Positions 1-9,309 of a stretch of DNA of 64,000 nt are shown one piece after another. Made by a program: the position numbers and the translations under genes. The stretch's first letter is position 1; each line of letters starts with the position of its first letter. The notes under the pieces are model-generated. The model was not told where the DNA came from and did no database searches. It saw only the letters and a list, made by a program, of their open reading frames with translations. The stretch is from the NCBI RefSeq assembly GCF_008085905.1, contig NZ_VSFF01000013.1, positions 186,001 through 250,000 on the forward strand. The letters run 5' to 3'. Source of the stretch: Actinomadura syzygii (GTDB lineage Bacteria > Actinomycetota > Actinomycetes > Streptosporangiales > Streptosporangiaceae).

Positions 1-192
1 GGTGAGCAGGTGGTCCTTGGTGGCGAAGTAGCGGTAGACCGTCGCGCGCGCGACCCCCGCGCGATCCGCGACGTCGTGCATGGTGACCGCCGGATACCCG
101 CCCTCCAGCGCCAGCTCCCGCGCGGACTCGATCAGCCGCTCCCGCCGCGCCTGCTGATCCTTGCTCAGCGTCCGTGTGACGGTGAACCGCAT
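1..192 (-). CDS. TetR-family regulator, N-terminal part (runs off the window)
   Basis: The minus strand codes for about 64 residues of a TetR-type DNA-binding domain before the window edge. The ATG at 190-192 opens a reading frame with the typical helix-turn-helix pattern: TMHDVADRAGVARATVYRYF followed by TKDHLL. The ligand-binding C-terminal part lies outside the window, so the effector and target genes cannot be inferred. The family recognition is clear from the HTH; the start is the first good ATG after a short basic leader. Confidence 0.85.
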   Translation of the reverse strand, partial: MRFTVTRTLSKDQQARRERLIESARELALEGGYPAVTMHDVADRAGVARATVYRYFATKDHLLT

Positions 193-284
193 CTCACCGC
201 TCAAAGCCACCCTGCCTTCCGCACCGCCCGGCCAGTCAACAACCCCCATTCTTCCGCCTATTCTCCCCAAACCGCGCTACAACC

Positions 285-336
285 GACCTGCTGCCCCTCG
301 TCCAGGAGGCTCCAGTTCCAGACGGAGCAGCAGGTC
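285..336 (-). terminator. Hairpin downstream of the peptidoglycan-binding gene
   Basis: GACCTGCTG at 285-293 pairs with CAGCAGGTC at 328-336, with further partial pairing inside the arms. It lies about 50 bases past the stop of the minus-strand gene ending at 386. There is no clear T-run, so termination is an inference from position. Confidence 0.4.
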
Positions 337-385
337 GTCCTTCCACGGGGCCGTCACCGCATCGGGCCGCAAGGCCCTGGCGGGG

Positions 386-922
386 TCACTTGCCGGCGGG
401 AGTGGAGACCAGCTTGTTCCAGTCCTTGGGGTCGGCGTAGGCGTGGACGGGAAGCCCGTGGGCGCTCTGGAACTTGTTCAGCTTGGTCTTGGTGCGCGGG
501 CCGAAGTAGCCGGTGATGGGCAGGTCGTCGTTGTAACGCCACTTGTTGAGCGCCACCTGCAGTCCCTTGACGCAGTCGTTGCGCTCGCCGTAGGAGAACC
601 CGCCCTTGCCGGTGAGGCTGAGCCAGGTGGAGGCGCCCACGATGCCGTCGACCTTGTTGCCGTTCTTGTACTGGAAGCTGCGCACCGCGGCGTAGGTCTT
701 GGGCCCGAAGTGCGAGGGCACGGCCACCTTGTCGCCGTGGCAGTTGAGCAGCCACTGCAGGGCCCGGACGTTCTCGCTCGTCTGACCCTGCCGGAGAACC
801 GGCCAGGTGAGCCCCTTGTAGGTGGGCTCGGGGTCGGCCGAGGCGGGCGAGGCGAGAACCACGCCCCCCAGCACCATGCTCCCGGCGGCGAGCCCGGCGA
901 CCGCGATCCGCTTGAGATTCAT
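386..922 (-). CDS. Secreted protein with two peptidoglycan-binding (PGBD) repeats
   Basis: The 178-residue product begins with a classical signal peptide (basic MNLKR, hydrophobic stretch, cleavage expected after ASPASA). Two repeats of the PG_binding_1 type follow. The first covers roughly residues 45-110 (SENVRALQWLLN, HFGPKTYAAVRSFQ, VDGIVGASTW). The second covers roughly 115-175 (DCVKGLQVALN, YFGPRTKTKLNKFQ). No catalytic domain is attached. The family usually targets proteins to the cell wall, so an exported wall-binding role is inferred. It is apparently monocistronic. An unusually long inverted repeat lies just upstream (967-1008). Confidence 0.85.
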   Translation of the reverse strand: MNLKRIAVAGLAAGSMVLGGVVLASPASADPEPTYKGLTWPVLRQGQTSENVRALQWLLNCHGDKVAVPSHFGPKTYAAVRSFQYKNGNKVDGIVGASTWLSLTGKGGFSYGERNDCVKGLQVALNKWRYNDDLPITGYFGPRTKTKLNKFQSAHGLPVHAYADPKDWNKLVSTPAGK

Positions 923-1475
923 CCTGTCTCCCCGGTGTGTGGTGGGTTACGCCTGGTGAGAGGCCCACCGGACAGCGGTGGTTCGGGGACGGCACCCCGC
1001 TGTCCGGTCACGGTCACTCGCGAACATTTCGACGAGTGCGGAGCGTCCGTACGCCCAGTGGGACTAGGGCCTGCCTGGCAAAGGTCGTCCGGGCCCGCCA
1101 CGTCGGCCGGTGCCGGACGACTTATGCGCGAGAATCGCTCAGCCGGACATTGGGGATGAGCTTGCCGTCGCGCCCGCACGTCCATCTCGCGCCGCGAACG
1201 CATCGGAACGTCCGCCCGGTATCAAAGGTCCGAAAAGAATGTCAGGCGATGCGATGGGAGCGAATGTCGGCCGGGTCCTCAGCGCTACACCGGCACATTC
1301 ACCAGGGCCACCGGAGGCGGATGACAGCCGGGGATGAGACCAGTCGGCGTCAACGCTCTGGGCCGCGCTTCGATTGGCGCGCAAATGGAGTCGACGAGGC
1401 ATTTTCATTGTGATCTAGAGGCGGCTTTGAAAGCATCGTGAGCGCTCGGATCTTCGCGGTACGGAGAGCGGACAA
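923..1475. other. Non-coding stretch with one long inverted repeat
   Basis: This 553-base gap separates two divergent genes. Short reading frames here have shadow-like composition and no convincing ribosome site. The only striking element is the 12-base inverted repeat at 967-1008. A GGAGAG motif at 1460-1465 precedes the ATG at 1476. No clear -35/-10 pair could be fixed. Confidence 0.5.
967..1008. repeat. Perfect 12-bp inverted repeat, 18-nt loop
   Basis: ACCGGACAGCGG at 967-978 is exactly complementary to CCGCTGTCCGGT at 997-1008. It sits 45-86 bases upstream of the minus-strand PGBD gene start. It may be an operator or leader hairpin for that gene; there is no T-run to suggest a terminator. 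Confidence 0.6.
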
Positions 1476-4031
1476 ATGACTGAACTGGTCGACTTCTACT
1501 GGATGCCCGATGCCTGGTTCGTGGGACGTGAGGACTTACTGGCCGAGCTCACCACGACGACCGGGCGGCAGCGGATGCACCAGGTCGTCGGTGGTACGGG
1601 CACGGGCAAGTCGTCACTTCTCTTCCAAGCGAGCCGCAGACTCGCCGCGAGTGGACTGGCCGTGGGTTACATCAGCGCCAGCCGGATCGCCGCGGTCGCG
1701 GCGGCCCCCGCGGGAACCCCGGACGCGCAGGCGCGCACCACGCTCGACTGGTGTCGTACCGCGGCCCGGCTCATCGCGGCCGATCTCGACGGTGCCCACA
1801 TGTTCGATGCCGCCCGCCAGAGGAGCGTCCAGGACGCCGCGAACCGGATCATCGACGCGGTCTGGCGTGTCGAGCGCATGTCCGATCCAAAGCACTGCGG
1901 TGCGGATGGCCCCGGGCCGGACGCGCGCGTCGGCCGGCAGGACGCGGTGGCCGCCCGGCCCGGCGACCTCATCCGGCTTCTGTTCGATGAGGTCAGGGAC
2001 GCACTGGCGGGTTGCGAGGCACCGACCGGCGACCACGCGGGCTTGGCCGTTCTCATCGACGAGTTCGACCGTGTCGAGGGGACCCCGACCGCCGAGTGGC
2101 TGCTCGACCTGCTGGTCCGGCTGCCGTCCAGCGTGAGGATCGTGGCGCGCCGGCCTGGCGGCCCGACACCCGAGGGCGTCGTGCACCACCTGCCCCCGCT
2201 CAGCCGCTCGGACGTCGCGAGCTACCAGCGGGTCCGGCTGCCGTCCTCCGGGGACCTCGATCGTCTCATCGCCCAGACGGTGGAGGTGACCCAGGGACAC
2301 GCCCTCGCGGTCGGCATAGCCACCGACCTGCACGCCGCCTACGGCGACGAGTTCGACCTGCGACGGGCGTTCGGCGCAACGGGGAAGACGGGGCCCCCGC
2401 AGGAGGGCACCGAAACGTCCTCGCGGCTGGAGGCGATCGGCGCGGCGTTGGACGGGCTGCTCGACGATCTGTGGAGACCGGCCTCCTGGACGCGCGACCG
2501 GGGCCGTTTGCGCCTGCTGGACAGGCTGAGCGTGGTACGGCGGTTCGACGAGCCGCTGCTGGCCGCGCTCCTCCAGGACACCGGCGCGGTGGCGGCCGAG
2601 GTGTCCGCGCTGCAAACCGTCCTGCGGCATCAGTCCTTCGTCGTCGGGTTCGACGACGACCTCGAGCAGGGACTGCGGCTGCACGAGGCCGTGCGTGGCC
2701 GCCGCGAACGGGCGCTGCTCGCCCAGGACCCCGCCTTCTACCACCGGATGCACGGCCATGCCGCCCGGCATTGGGAAAGACTGCTCAACGCGTTCGAAAC
2801 CGACGAGGACGATGCGCTGTACCGTACGTGGCATCGCTACGAACACCCCGAATGGCACGCGTTACAGACCGACTGGCTCTTTCACCTGGCCCGCTCGGAC
2901 GCGGAACCGCGAACGGTCGACCTCGCTTTCGCACGGGTCTTCTTCGACGCCTTCTGGTGGTTCGGTGAGGCGGTGCCCTCTCCGCTCTGCGATGAGATCC
3001 TCGACAGGTTCGAGAACATGCCCAATGCGGACGGGTCGCTCGCGAGCCGTGAATGGATCGGGCATCTGAGGAGGTTCCGCAGTTCCTTCCCCAGTGCGCT
3101 ACGGCCCGAGTACGCCGAGGCCGGGCAGTGGGAAAGCTCCTGGGAGGCGCTCCAGGGGATGAGCGCCCTGCTCGACCAGGCGGCACACGGCGTCCGGCAG
3201 GACTCTCCAGAAGACGACGACGTCATGCAGGTCAGGGGCCTGATCAACACGTACCTCGGTGAGGTGGGCACTCGCCTGGAGCGCCCGCTCGAAGAGGTGC
3301 TGGCCGCCTACCACGAGGCCAGAATCGCCTTCGACTACCTGGAGGAGGAATGGTGCCTGCTGTGGGTCGACTACCTGAGCACCGACGTCCTGTGCGCTCC
3401 GCAGTACCCGGGGCACCTTGACGAGGCCGAGCGGCAGATCCGTCCCCTGGAGGCGAGGATCTCCGAGCAGGCCGAATACGAGCTGCGCGTCCTGCTGGCC
3501 GAGACGTTCGGGGAGATCAACTGGCGGCGTGCGTTGGAGGCGTCGCCAGCCGAGGCCGCGGGGCGCCTGCGCGCGGCCCTTGACGCCCATGCCCGCGCGG
3601 TCATGCACGCCTACGCCTTCAACACCCGCCAGGAGATGCCCGACCAGGCGCCCAGTGAATACACCAGGGTGCTGTACGAGTCGCGGATGGACCATGCCCG
3701 CGCGCGCATGCGCGACCTGGAGCTGATCAGTGAGGACGCCTCGCGGCCCGCTGAGCTGCGGGCGGTCGCCCGGCGCGAGTACGAGGCCGCCCTGGTCCGG
3801 ATGGAACGGCTCTTTCGCCCGTACTGGGCCCACATCCGGCAGACCGGAGGGGCCACGGCGTCCGACCGGCGGACGGCGGGCGGCGACACGCTGGACGGGA
3901 TCTTCCCTCCGCCTCCCACGAGCGCGGACCTCGACACCCGGTCCAGCGCGTTCGCCGACGCCGTCCGACATTTCCTGCGGGTCCGCCGGCGCGAGTTGGA
4001 CGACCGGTCGATCACCGCTCCGCTTCCCTGA
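1476..4031 (+). CDS. STAND-like P-loop ATPase with helical-repeat C-terminus
   Basis: The 851-residue protein has a Walker A motif GGTGTGKS at residues 39-46, directly after a short segment with WFVGREDLLAEL, the usual entry to AAA/STAND NTPases. A Walker B-like segment VLIDEFD lies near residue 190. The C-terminal 450 residues are rich in charged amphipathic helices and look like TPR- or HEAT-type solenoid repeats, though no repeat unit is sharp. No transmembrane segment or signal peptide is seen. It faces the trypsin/NTPase/WD40 gene and their 3' ends overlap by 20 bases. Role in a conflict or signalling system is inferred from architecture and neighbours. The start ATG follows a GGAGAGC ribosome site. 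Confidence 0.7.
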   Translation: MTELVDFYWMPDAWFVGREDLLAELTTTTGRQRMHQVVGGTGTGKSSLLFQASRRLAASGLAVGYISASRIAAVAAAPAGTPDAQARTTLDWCRTAARLIAADLDGAHMFDAARQRSVQDAANRIIDAVWRVERMSDPKHCGADGPGPDARVGRQDAVAARPGDLIRLLFDEVRDALAGCEAPTGDHAGLAVLIDEFDRVEGTPTAEWLLDLLVRLPSSVRIVARRPGGPTPEGVVHHLPPLSRSDVASYQRVRLPSSGDLDRLIAQTVEVTQGHALAVGIATDLHAAYGDEFDLRRAFGATGKTGPPQEGTETSSRLEAIGAALDGLLDDLWRPASWTRDRGRLRLLDRLSVVRRFDEPLLAALLQDTGAVAAEVSALQTVLRHQSFVVGFDDDLEQGLRLHEAVRGRRERALLAQDPAFYHRMHGHAARHWERLLNAFETDEDDALYRTWHRYEHPEWHALQTDWLFHLARSDAEPRTVDLAFARVFFDAFWWFGEAVPSPLCDEILDRFENMPNADGSLASREWIGHLRRFRSSFPSALRPEYAEAGQWESSWEALQGMSALLDQAAHGVRQDSPEDDDVMQVRGLINTYLGEVGTRLERPLEEVLAAYHEARIAFDYLEEEWCLLWVDYLSTDVLCAPQYPGHLDEAERQIRPLEARISEQAEYELRVLLAETFGEINWRRALEASPAEAAGRLRAALDAHARAVMHAYAFNTRQEMPDQAPSEYTRVLYESRMDHARARMRDLELISEDASRPAELRAVARREYEAALVRMERLFRPYWAHIRQTGGATASDRRTAGGDTLDGIFPPPPTSADLDTRSSAFADAVRHFLRVRRRELDDRSITAPLP

Positions 4032-7000
4032 CCGACGGGGGAAGCTCGAAAAGGATCACCTCGCGTCCCGACCCCACGGCCAGCACTCCGGGCGCGCTGT
4101 CGAGCGCCGTGACGGGATAGGGACAGGCGATCCGGTAGAGAAGACGGGGATCGGACGGGTCCTGCACGCTCCAGATCATGACGTAACGATCCATTCCCCC
4201 ACTGATCACCACGGGATGGTCGTCGAGTGACGTGGCCAGCACCGCGAGCACCTCACCGTCATGGGAGAGGGTCGCGAGCAGCTCGACGTTTCGCAGATCC
4301 CAGAGGCGGACGTGGGCGTCCTCGCCACCGGTGACGACGAGCGGTCCTCCGCCCGAATCGGCGCAGTCGACCGCGTTGACCGCCCCGGTATGGCCTCGCA
4401 GGTAGTTGCGGGTCTGCAGCGTGTCCAGCCACCAGACCTGGGCCCGCTCATCGGTGCGGGCGCCGACCAGCACAGGGTGGCCGTCGAGCTCACCGCAGGC
4501 CAGCGCGGTGATGGCGCCGCGGCGCTGCGGGTCGGGCCGCAGGTGCCGGGGAGCCGGTGCGCCGGGCGGTCCGGTGCCCGGCACGTCCCAGGCCCACAGA
4601 CCGCCCCGGCCATCGGCCGCGGCCACCCGCAGCGCCGGGGCCGCACCGTCGATCATCGACGCCGTGCCGCGGCAGGTCACGGCCGAGATCGGTCCGAAGG
4701 GCACGTCGAGCACCATCGGCTGCGCGCCGCCGTCCAGGTGCCGGACGCTCACCCGCCCCTCGGCGCCGCCGAAGACCACCACGGGCTCATCGCCCAGCAC
4801 GCCACAGCCGACCGAGGTGACCGGGGCCCCGAGGTTCGTGAACGGCTGCTGCGGCTCACCCGACGCCAGATCCCAGCACCGGACGGCGTCGGCGGCCACG
4901 CTCAGCACCACCGGCTCGCCCGGGACGCACGCGACCGCCGACACCTCGGCCGAGTGGCCGGGGCGCGGAGCCGGCGCCGCGGTCCCGGACCCGCCGTACG
5001 ACGTGCGCCGCTGACGGCGCGAGCCGCCGGTGGCACGTGCGGCGCCCGTGGCCCGCGAGGCGCTCGTCGCCCGCGACCTGCCCGTGGCGCGTGCGGCGCG
5101 CGAGCCGCCCGGACGTCCGGCGGTGCCGCACACGGCCGACAGATCCCAGGCTCTGACAGTCCCGTCGTCGTCCCCGCTGATCGCGAACGGCTGATCGGTT
5201 CCGCCGTCGGCCGAACGGGCCGTGTCCCCTGCCGCGCACGCGATCTGGCGTACCGCGCTGGTGTGCCCCACGAGAGTCTCCACCCGCCGCCGGACCTCGA
5301 GATTCCAGACGCCGATCGTCCCGTCCGCGTGCGCGCTGAGAGCGATCACGGCACGGCCCACACGGGTACAGGCCACGGCGAGTGCACGCTCGCCGTCCAT
5401 GCCCAGCTGTCCCAGAGGCTTGCCGGTGTCCAGATTCCAGAGTTGCATCGGCCGATCCCGATGGCAGGTGACGGCCACCGGGGCGCCGTTGAGCTCGGCA
5501 CAGGCCACGGCCTGCACCTCGCTCACACCGTCGATCGAGGTCGGGCGCCGCACCCCGGACCGCAGGTCCCACACCTGGGCTCCGCCCGTGCGACCGGCCA
5601 GGACCGCCAGCGCCTCCGTCGCCCCGGTCTGGAGGCAGGCGACGACCAGGTCCGGCGAACCGGGGAACCCGGCCAGGGGGAGCCAGGCGAAGGGAGGCGA
5701 CGGACGCAGGCATGCGGCGGATCCGTCGGGCCCGGCCGCGCTGCCGCAGACCAGAACCGGCCCGTCGTCGACCACGGCACCGGCCAGGGCGTGGGCACCG
5801 TGCCCCGAAACGGTCAGGCGTTCGGACGGGGCCCGGGTCCGCAGGTCCCACGCCCTTACCGCGCCGTCGTCACCGCTGGTGAACGCCACGGGCCGGCCAC
5901 CGAGGTCAGCGCAGGCGACGGCCTGCACTATGTCGGCGCCGTCGGGCAGCGGGCAGCGCACCTGGGAACCGTCGCGTACGTCCCAGAAACAGAGGTAGCC
6001 GTCCAACCCACCCGTGACGGCTACCTGGCGGCCGTCGGGAAGGCGTGTCGCGGCGATGGCGCTCACCCCGGCGTCATGGCCGCGCAGGCTCCACAGCAGC
6101 GCACGGCTCGCCTGGGCGCCGCTGGCCCAGCGAGGCCGCACCCGTAACGGGCCGCTGAGCCCGCGGAGCAGCGCCGTGGCCCGGAATCGGGCGGCGTCGA
6201 CGGCGAGCAGCTCCCGGCGCTCCTCCAACAGCAGGCGGCGGTCGTCCGGCTCCGGCCCGGTCCCGAGGTCGATACCCCGGTAGTGGTGGGCCGAGGTGCG
6301 ATAGACGTCGCGGACCGCCCCGCCCTCCGGCGTCCCTTCCGGTGTCGTGGTCCGGTTGAGCGCTCGCAGCAGCGACGCCGGGTCGGCGTGCACCAGGAAC
6401 TCGGCATCGCCGATCAGCCGGTCGAGCACGCCGGGCACCGCCTCGGCCGCGTGTTCGGCAAGGTGGGCGATCACGTAGGCGGGCGCCGTGTCCCATCCGG
6501 CGCCGTTCCCCGCGCCCCCATGGACCTCCACCAGCGTTTCCACGATCGCCTGTTGGTCGCGGGCCCGCTTCGGCCCGGACGGCAGAAGCTCCTCGTCCAG
6601 CGCGCGGTGGAAGAGCCTTCTTGTGACCCCGTCCGCGCCGCTTCCCGTGGTGAGCAGATAGTCGTTCATGGCCCCGGAGTGCATCCACTCCGGGCCGAGG
6701 TGCTGCATCCTCCTGGGATCCAGGGCGCGGACGAACAGGAGCCACTGGTCGTCGGTGAGCCCGGCGCCCCGGGCGTAGGCGAGGGCGGTCAGCAGGCTGC
6801 GCAGGGCGGTCCGCTCGGCCTCGGGAAAGCGGTTCAGGTAGCTGTTGAGCGCCTCGCCGACGCCGGAGGGGATCATCTCCCGCGCGTCGAAACCGGGCGC
6901 GGCCGGATCGACCGGCGCGTCCGCGCGGGCGAGCGCGATGGCCGCCAGCGCCGCGACCAGGTGGTTGCCCTCGGCGCGGTCGCCGATCACCCGCGCCAGC

Positions 7001-8322
7001 CTGGCACGCAGGTCCGGGTCGCTCCGATACGCACGCCATGCCGCACCAGACGGTTCGTGCACGTCCACCCGGGCCAGTACGGCGGCCGCGGCGCTCTCCA
7101 GCCCTGGAAGGTCCTGGTACTCGCCATCGAGGTCGACAAGATCGCAGTCTCCGCCGGGCGGCCGGAGAGGCGCCAGCAGGTCGTCGCCGTCGACATCGCG
7201 GTTCAGCCGGCAGGCCACCGCCACACGCAACCCGGGTACCCGCGCCAGCGCCGACAGCACCTCGGCCATCTTCCTCGCCTCGCCGTCGGCCGCCTCGTCC
7301 AGCGCGTCGACCGCGATCTGGACGGGAGCGGCCGCCCCGTCCAGCGATCTGAGTGCTTCGACCAGCGTGTCAGGCGAGGCCGACCGGGGCAGGCCGGAAA
7401 GATCGGCCACCGCGTCCAGCAGAGCGCCCACCGTGGCGTCACGGGCATGGAACGCCAGGCTCCCACCCGCGCTCGCCTCGGGCTGGTCGATGATCGCCCG
7501 GGCCAGCACCGAGGACTTCCCCGTGCCGGGTCTGCCGGTGATCACCAGGGCCCGCCCCCCGGGCGCCGCCGCCCTCAGATGCTCGACGACGCGGTCGACG
7601 GCCTCTCCGCGGCCACGGAACAGGTCCGCGTCCGGGTCGCCGGCCTGCCGGGCATAGGCCCGGCACGTGAAATGCGCCGCCGCTCCCGCACCGACGAAGA
7701 ACCACGGGCGGGGCAGGCCCTGCCACACCTTCCTCACCGCGCTGATCGGGACGAAGCGAGAGATCCGCAGGGGCGCGCTCGCCCCCCGCAGCAGGCCGAC
7801 CAGGCAAGGGCGCTCCCCGGCGAAGGCGATGACCGGACCGCCGCTCTGGCCCTTCAGCGAGCCGCGGGCCTTCTCAGGCCAGTCGACCTGCACGAACCCC
7901 TTGGCGATCTCTGTCGGATTGGTGAAGTCCCGCCACGCGCCCTCGGCCTTCGGGTCCTCCTCCGGGTAGCCGAAGAGGTGCACCTTGTCGGGGAGGCGCC
8001 GTACCGGCCACAGCGCCACCGGCGCCAACCCCGTCGGCGCACGGTCCAGTTCCAGCAGCGCCACGTCCAGGTTCTGCGGATCGGCCTCGCGCCCGAGCTC
8101 GACACGCTTCGCCTCGACCATCGGGAACCCGTCGAACCGCAGCCCGATCCTCAACCCGGCGCAGCCCTCCAGAACATGCGCCGCGGTCAGTACATGATTG
8201 GGGCCGACCAGAACTCCAGAGCCGAGGGGCACCCCCTTCTCCCCATCGCCTACGTCGCCCTCCCTCAGCCGCCGGCAGACGATGGGCGCCGCCGCGACCA
8301 CGCGGTCGAGCGGACCGCTCAT
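4012..8322 (-). CDS. Trypsin-like protease / STAND NTPase / WD40 repeat protein
   Basis: The 1436-residue protein has three parts. Residues 1-205 are a trypsin-fold domain with an intact triad: His49 in LTAAH, Asp86 in NLDVALLEL, Ser160 in GQSGGPV. Residues about 235-600 form an NTPase with Walker A GRPGTGKS (263-270) and Walker B IAVDALDE (337-343). From about residue 715 to the end there are roughly a dozen WD-type repeats (many end in VWDL, AWDL, LWDL or similar). An arginine/alanine/glycine-rich linker at about 1064-1112 interrupts them. Such proteins are known from actinobacterial NTP-dependent conflict systems, where a sensor repeat activates an effector protease. It overlaps the upstream Trypco1-like gene by ATGA, so both are translated together. 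There is no signal peptide; it is cytoplasmic. Confidence 0.85.
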   Translation of the reverse strand: MSGPLDRVVAAAPIVCRRLREGDVGDGEKGVPLGSGVLVGPNHVLTAAHVLEGCAGLRIGLRFDGFPMVEAKRVELGREADPQNLDVALLELDRAPTGLAPVALWPVRRLPDKVHLFGYPEEDPKAEGAWRDFTNPTEIAKGFVQVDWPEKARGSLKGQSGGPVIAFAGERPCLVGLLRGASAPLRISRFVPISAVRKVWQGLPRPWFFVGAGAAAHFTCRAYARQAGDPDADLFRGRGEAVDRVVEHLRAAAPGGRALVITGRPGTGKSSVLARAIIDQPEASAGGSLAFHARDATVGALLDAVADLSGLPRSASPDTLVEALRSLDGAAAPVQIAVDALDEAADGEARKMAEVLSALARVPGLRVAVACRLNRDVDGDDLLAPLRPPGGDCDLVDLDGEYQDLPGLESAAAAVLARVDVHEPSGAAWRAYRSDPDLRARLARVIGDRAEGNHLVAALAAIALARADAPVDPAAPGFDAREMIPSGVGEALNSYLNRFPEAERTALRSLLTALAYARGAGLTDDQWLLFVRALDPRRMQHLGPEWMHSGAMNDYLLTTGSGADGVTRRLFHRALDEELLPSGPKRARDQQAIVETLVEVHGGAGNGAGWDTAPAYVIAHLAEHAAEAVPGVLDRLIGDAEFLVHADPASLLRALNRTTTPEGTPEGGAVRDVYRTSAHHYRGIDLGTGPEPDDRRLLLEERRELLAVDAARFRATALLRGLSGPLRVRPRWASGAQASRALLWSLRGHDAGVSAIAATRLPDGRQVAVTGGLDGYLCFWDVRDGSQVRCPLPDGADIVQAVACADLGGRPVAFTSGDDGAVRAWDLRTRAPSERLTVSGHGAHALAGAVVDDGPVLVCGSAAGPDGSAACLRPSPPFAWLPLAGFPGSPDLVVACLQTGATEALAVLAGRTGGAQVWDLRSGVRRPTSIDGVSEVQAVACAELNGAPVAVTCHRDRPMQLWNLDTGKPLGQLGMDGERALAVACTRVGRAVIALSAHADGTIGVWNLEVRRRVETLVGHTSAVRQIACAAGDTARSADGGTDQPFAISGDDDGTVRAWDLSAVCGTAGRPGGSRAARATGRSRATSASRATGAARATGGSRRQRRTSYGGSGTAAPAPRPGHSAEVSAVACVPGEPVVLSVAADAVRCWDLASGEPQQPFTNLGAPVTSVGCGVLGDEPVVVFGGAEGRVSVRHLDGGAQPMVLDVPFGPISAVTCRGTASMIDGAAPALRVAAADGRGGLWAWDVPGTGPPGAPAPRHLRPDPQRRGAITALACGELDGHPVLVGARTDERAQVWWLDTLQTRNYLRGHTGAVNAVDCADSGGGPLVVTGGEDAHVRLWDLRNVELLATLSHDGEVLAVLATSLDDHPVVISGGMDRYVMIWSVQDPSDPRLLYRIACPYPVTALDSAPGVLAVGSGREVILFELPPSVREAER

Positions 8323-8642
8323 TCCTCGGCCGTCCTCCCACGCCTCCAGGTGAGCGTCACCTCGATGACGCTCTCACCCTGCGCCTTGACGAAGTACCAG
8401 CCGACCTTCCCGGACACTTTGACGCCGAACTTCATCGTCACCTCGTCGACCCCGGTGACCGTGGCGCGGGTGGAGGCGGCCAGTTCCTGCGCGGTGCCCG
8501 CGATAAGCGCGAACCGTGTTCGCAGACGGCCGTGGTCGGCGATCTCATCCGCACCGCCCTGGTCGTCGAACAGGGCGGTACTGTCCGCCTCGAAAAGCAC
8601 CTCGGATCCATCTTCCAAGGTATAGCGCACGAATTCAGTCAT
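8319..8642 (-). CDS. Trypco1-like (trypsin-co-occurring domain) protein, CU044_2847-type
   Basis: The 107-residue protein starts MTEFVRYTLEDGSEVLFEAD and has a second conserved block, MKFGVKVSGKVGWYFVKAQGE, ending with a strand VIEVTLTW. This matches what is known of the small beta-rich domain that recurs beside or fused to trypsin-like proteases in bacterial conflict systems. Its stop overlaps the start of the trypsin/NTPase/WD40 gene by ATGA, so it is the first gene of that unit. An AAGAAGG ribosome site precedes the ATG. It is thought to be a partner or substrate of the protease; that role is inference. Confidence 0.75.
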   Translation of the reverse strand: MTEFVRYTLEDGSEVLFEADSTALFDDQGGADEIADHGRLRTRFALIAGTAQELAASTRATVTGVDEVTMKFGVKVSGKVGWYFVKAQGESVIEVTLTWRRGRTAEE

Positions 8643-8761
8643 GACTCTGCCTTCTTCTCCGTCGTCCTACCCCGTCGCCGGGCATGACAAATCCCCGAGG
8701 GTGTGCTGTATCGCAAACACGCTCGCCGCGGAAACGGGACCAATTTGCGGGCGGGTCGAAA

Positions 8762-9139
8762 TCAGAGTTCGGGCAGCGCGTCGGCGCCCGCGGGCGCTTC
8801 CGCCGCCGAGAAGAGCGCGACGGCCCCGGCCGGGCTTCCCCAGGGATCACGGAGCAGTATCAGCCGGACGGCGAGCGGCCGCACCGAGCCGTCCTGACAG
8901 TGAACCGGAAGGCGCACGGCGCCGCGGTCGAGTGCGGTGTCGGTGGACGTCGCGGGAGTGGCCATGAGCGCGTGGAAAGCGGTCCAATGCGCTTCCTTGT
9001 ACTCGTCCGGCACGATCACATCAAGGCGTTGGCCGACAACGGCACCGGCCTGATGGCCGAGCAGCCTTTCGGCGCCGGAATCCCATGACCGGATCAGGCC
9101 ATCGGTGTCGGCTACCACAACTGCATACGAATCTTTCAC
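8762..9139 (-). CDS. Single PAS-domain protein
   Basis: About 125 residues form one PAS fold: VVVADTDGLIRSWDSGAERL, LGHQAGAVVGQRLDVIVPDE, then a PAC-like tail with VRPLAVRLILLRD. There is no output domain, so it may act as a stand-alone sensor or partner module. The ligand is unknown. GTG at 9137-9139 is preferred because it lies 6-7 bases after AAGAAGGGG; a GTG two codons earlier is too close to that site. It is divergent from the GNAT gene. Confidence 0.75.
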   Translation of the reverse strand: MKDSYAVVVADTDGLIRSWDSGAERLLGHQAGAVVGQRLDVIVPDEYKEAHWTAFHALMATPATSTDTALDRGAVRLPVHCQDGSVRPLAVRLILLRDPWGSPAGAVALFSAAEAPAGADALPEL

Positions 9140-9309
9140 GCCCACCCCTTCTTACACTAGGCCGCCGCAGGGTGCGGGGCGTATCATGCACTAACGCCAG
9201 AGCAGTTTGCGACCTTACCTCCGCGCACACACGAACATACCGAAACCTGGCTTTCCCGCTCGCGATTCAGTGCGATTTTGGTATGAGTCCCCTTACCGAG
9301 GAGCAGCCC

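Noticed and set aside
6283-8625. 780-residue plus-strand reading frame
   Set aside because: It is the antisense shadow of the trypsin/NTPase/WD40 gene; composition is Arg/Gly/Pro-rich with no domain.
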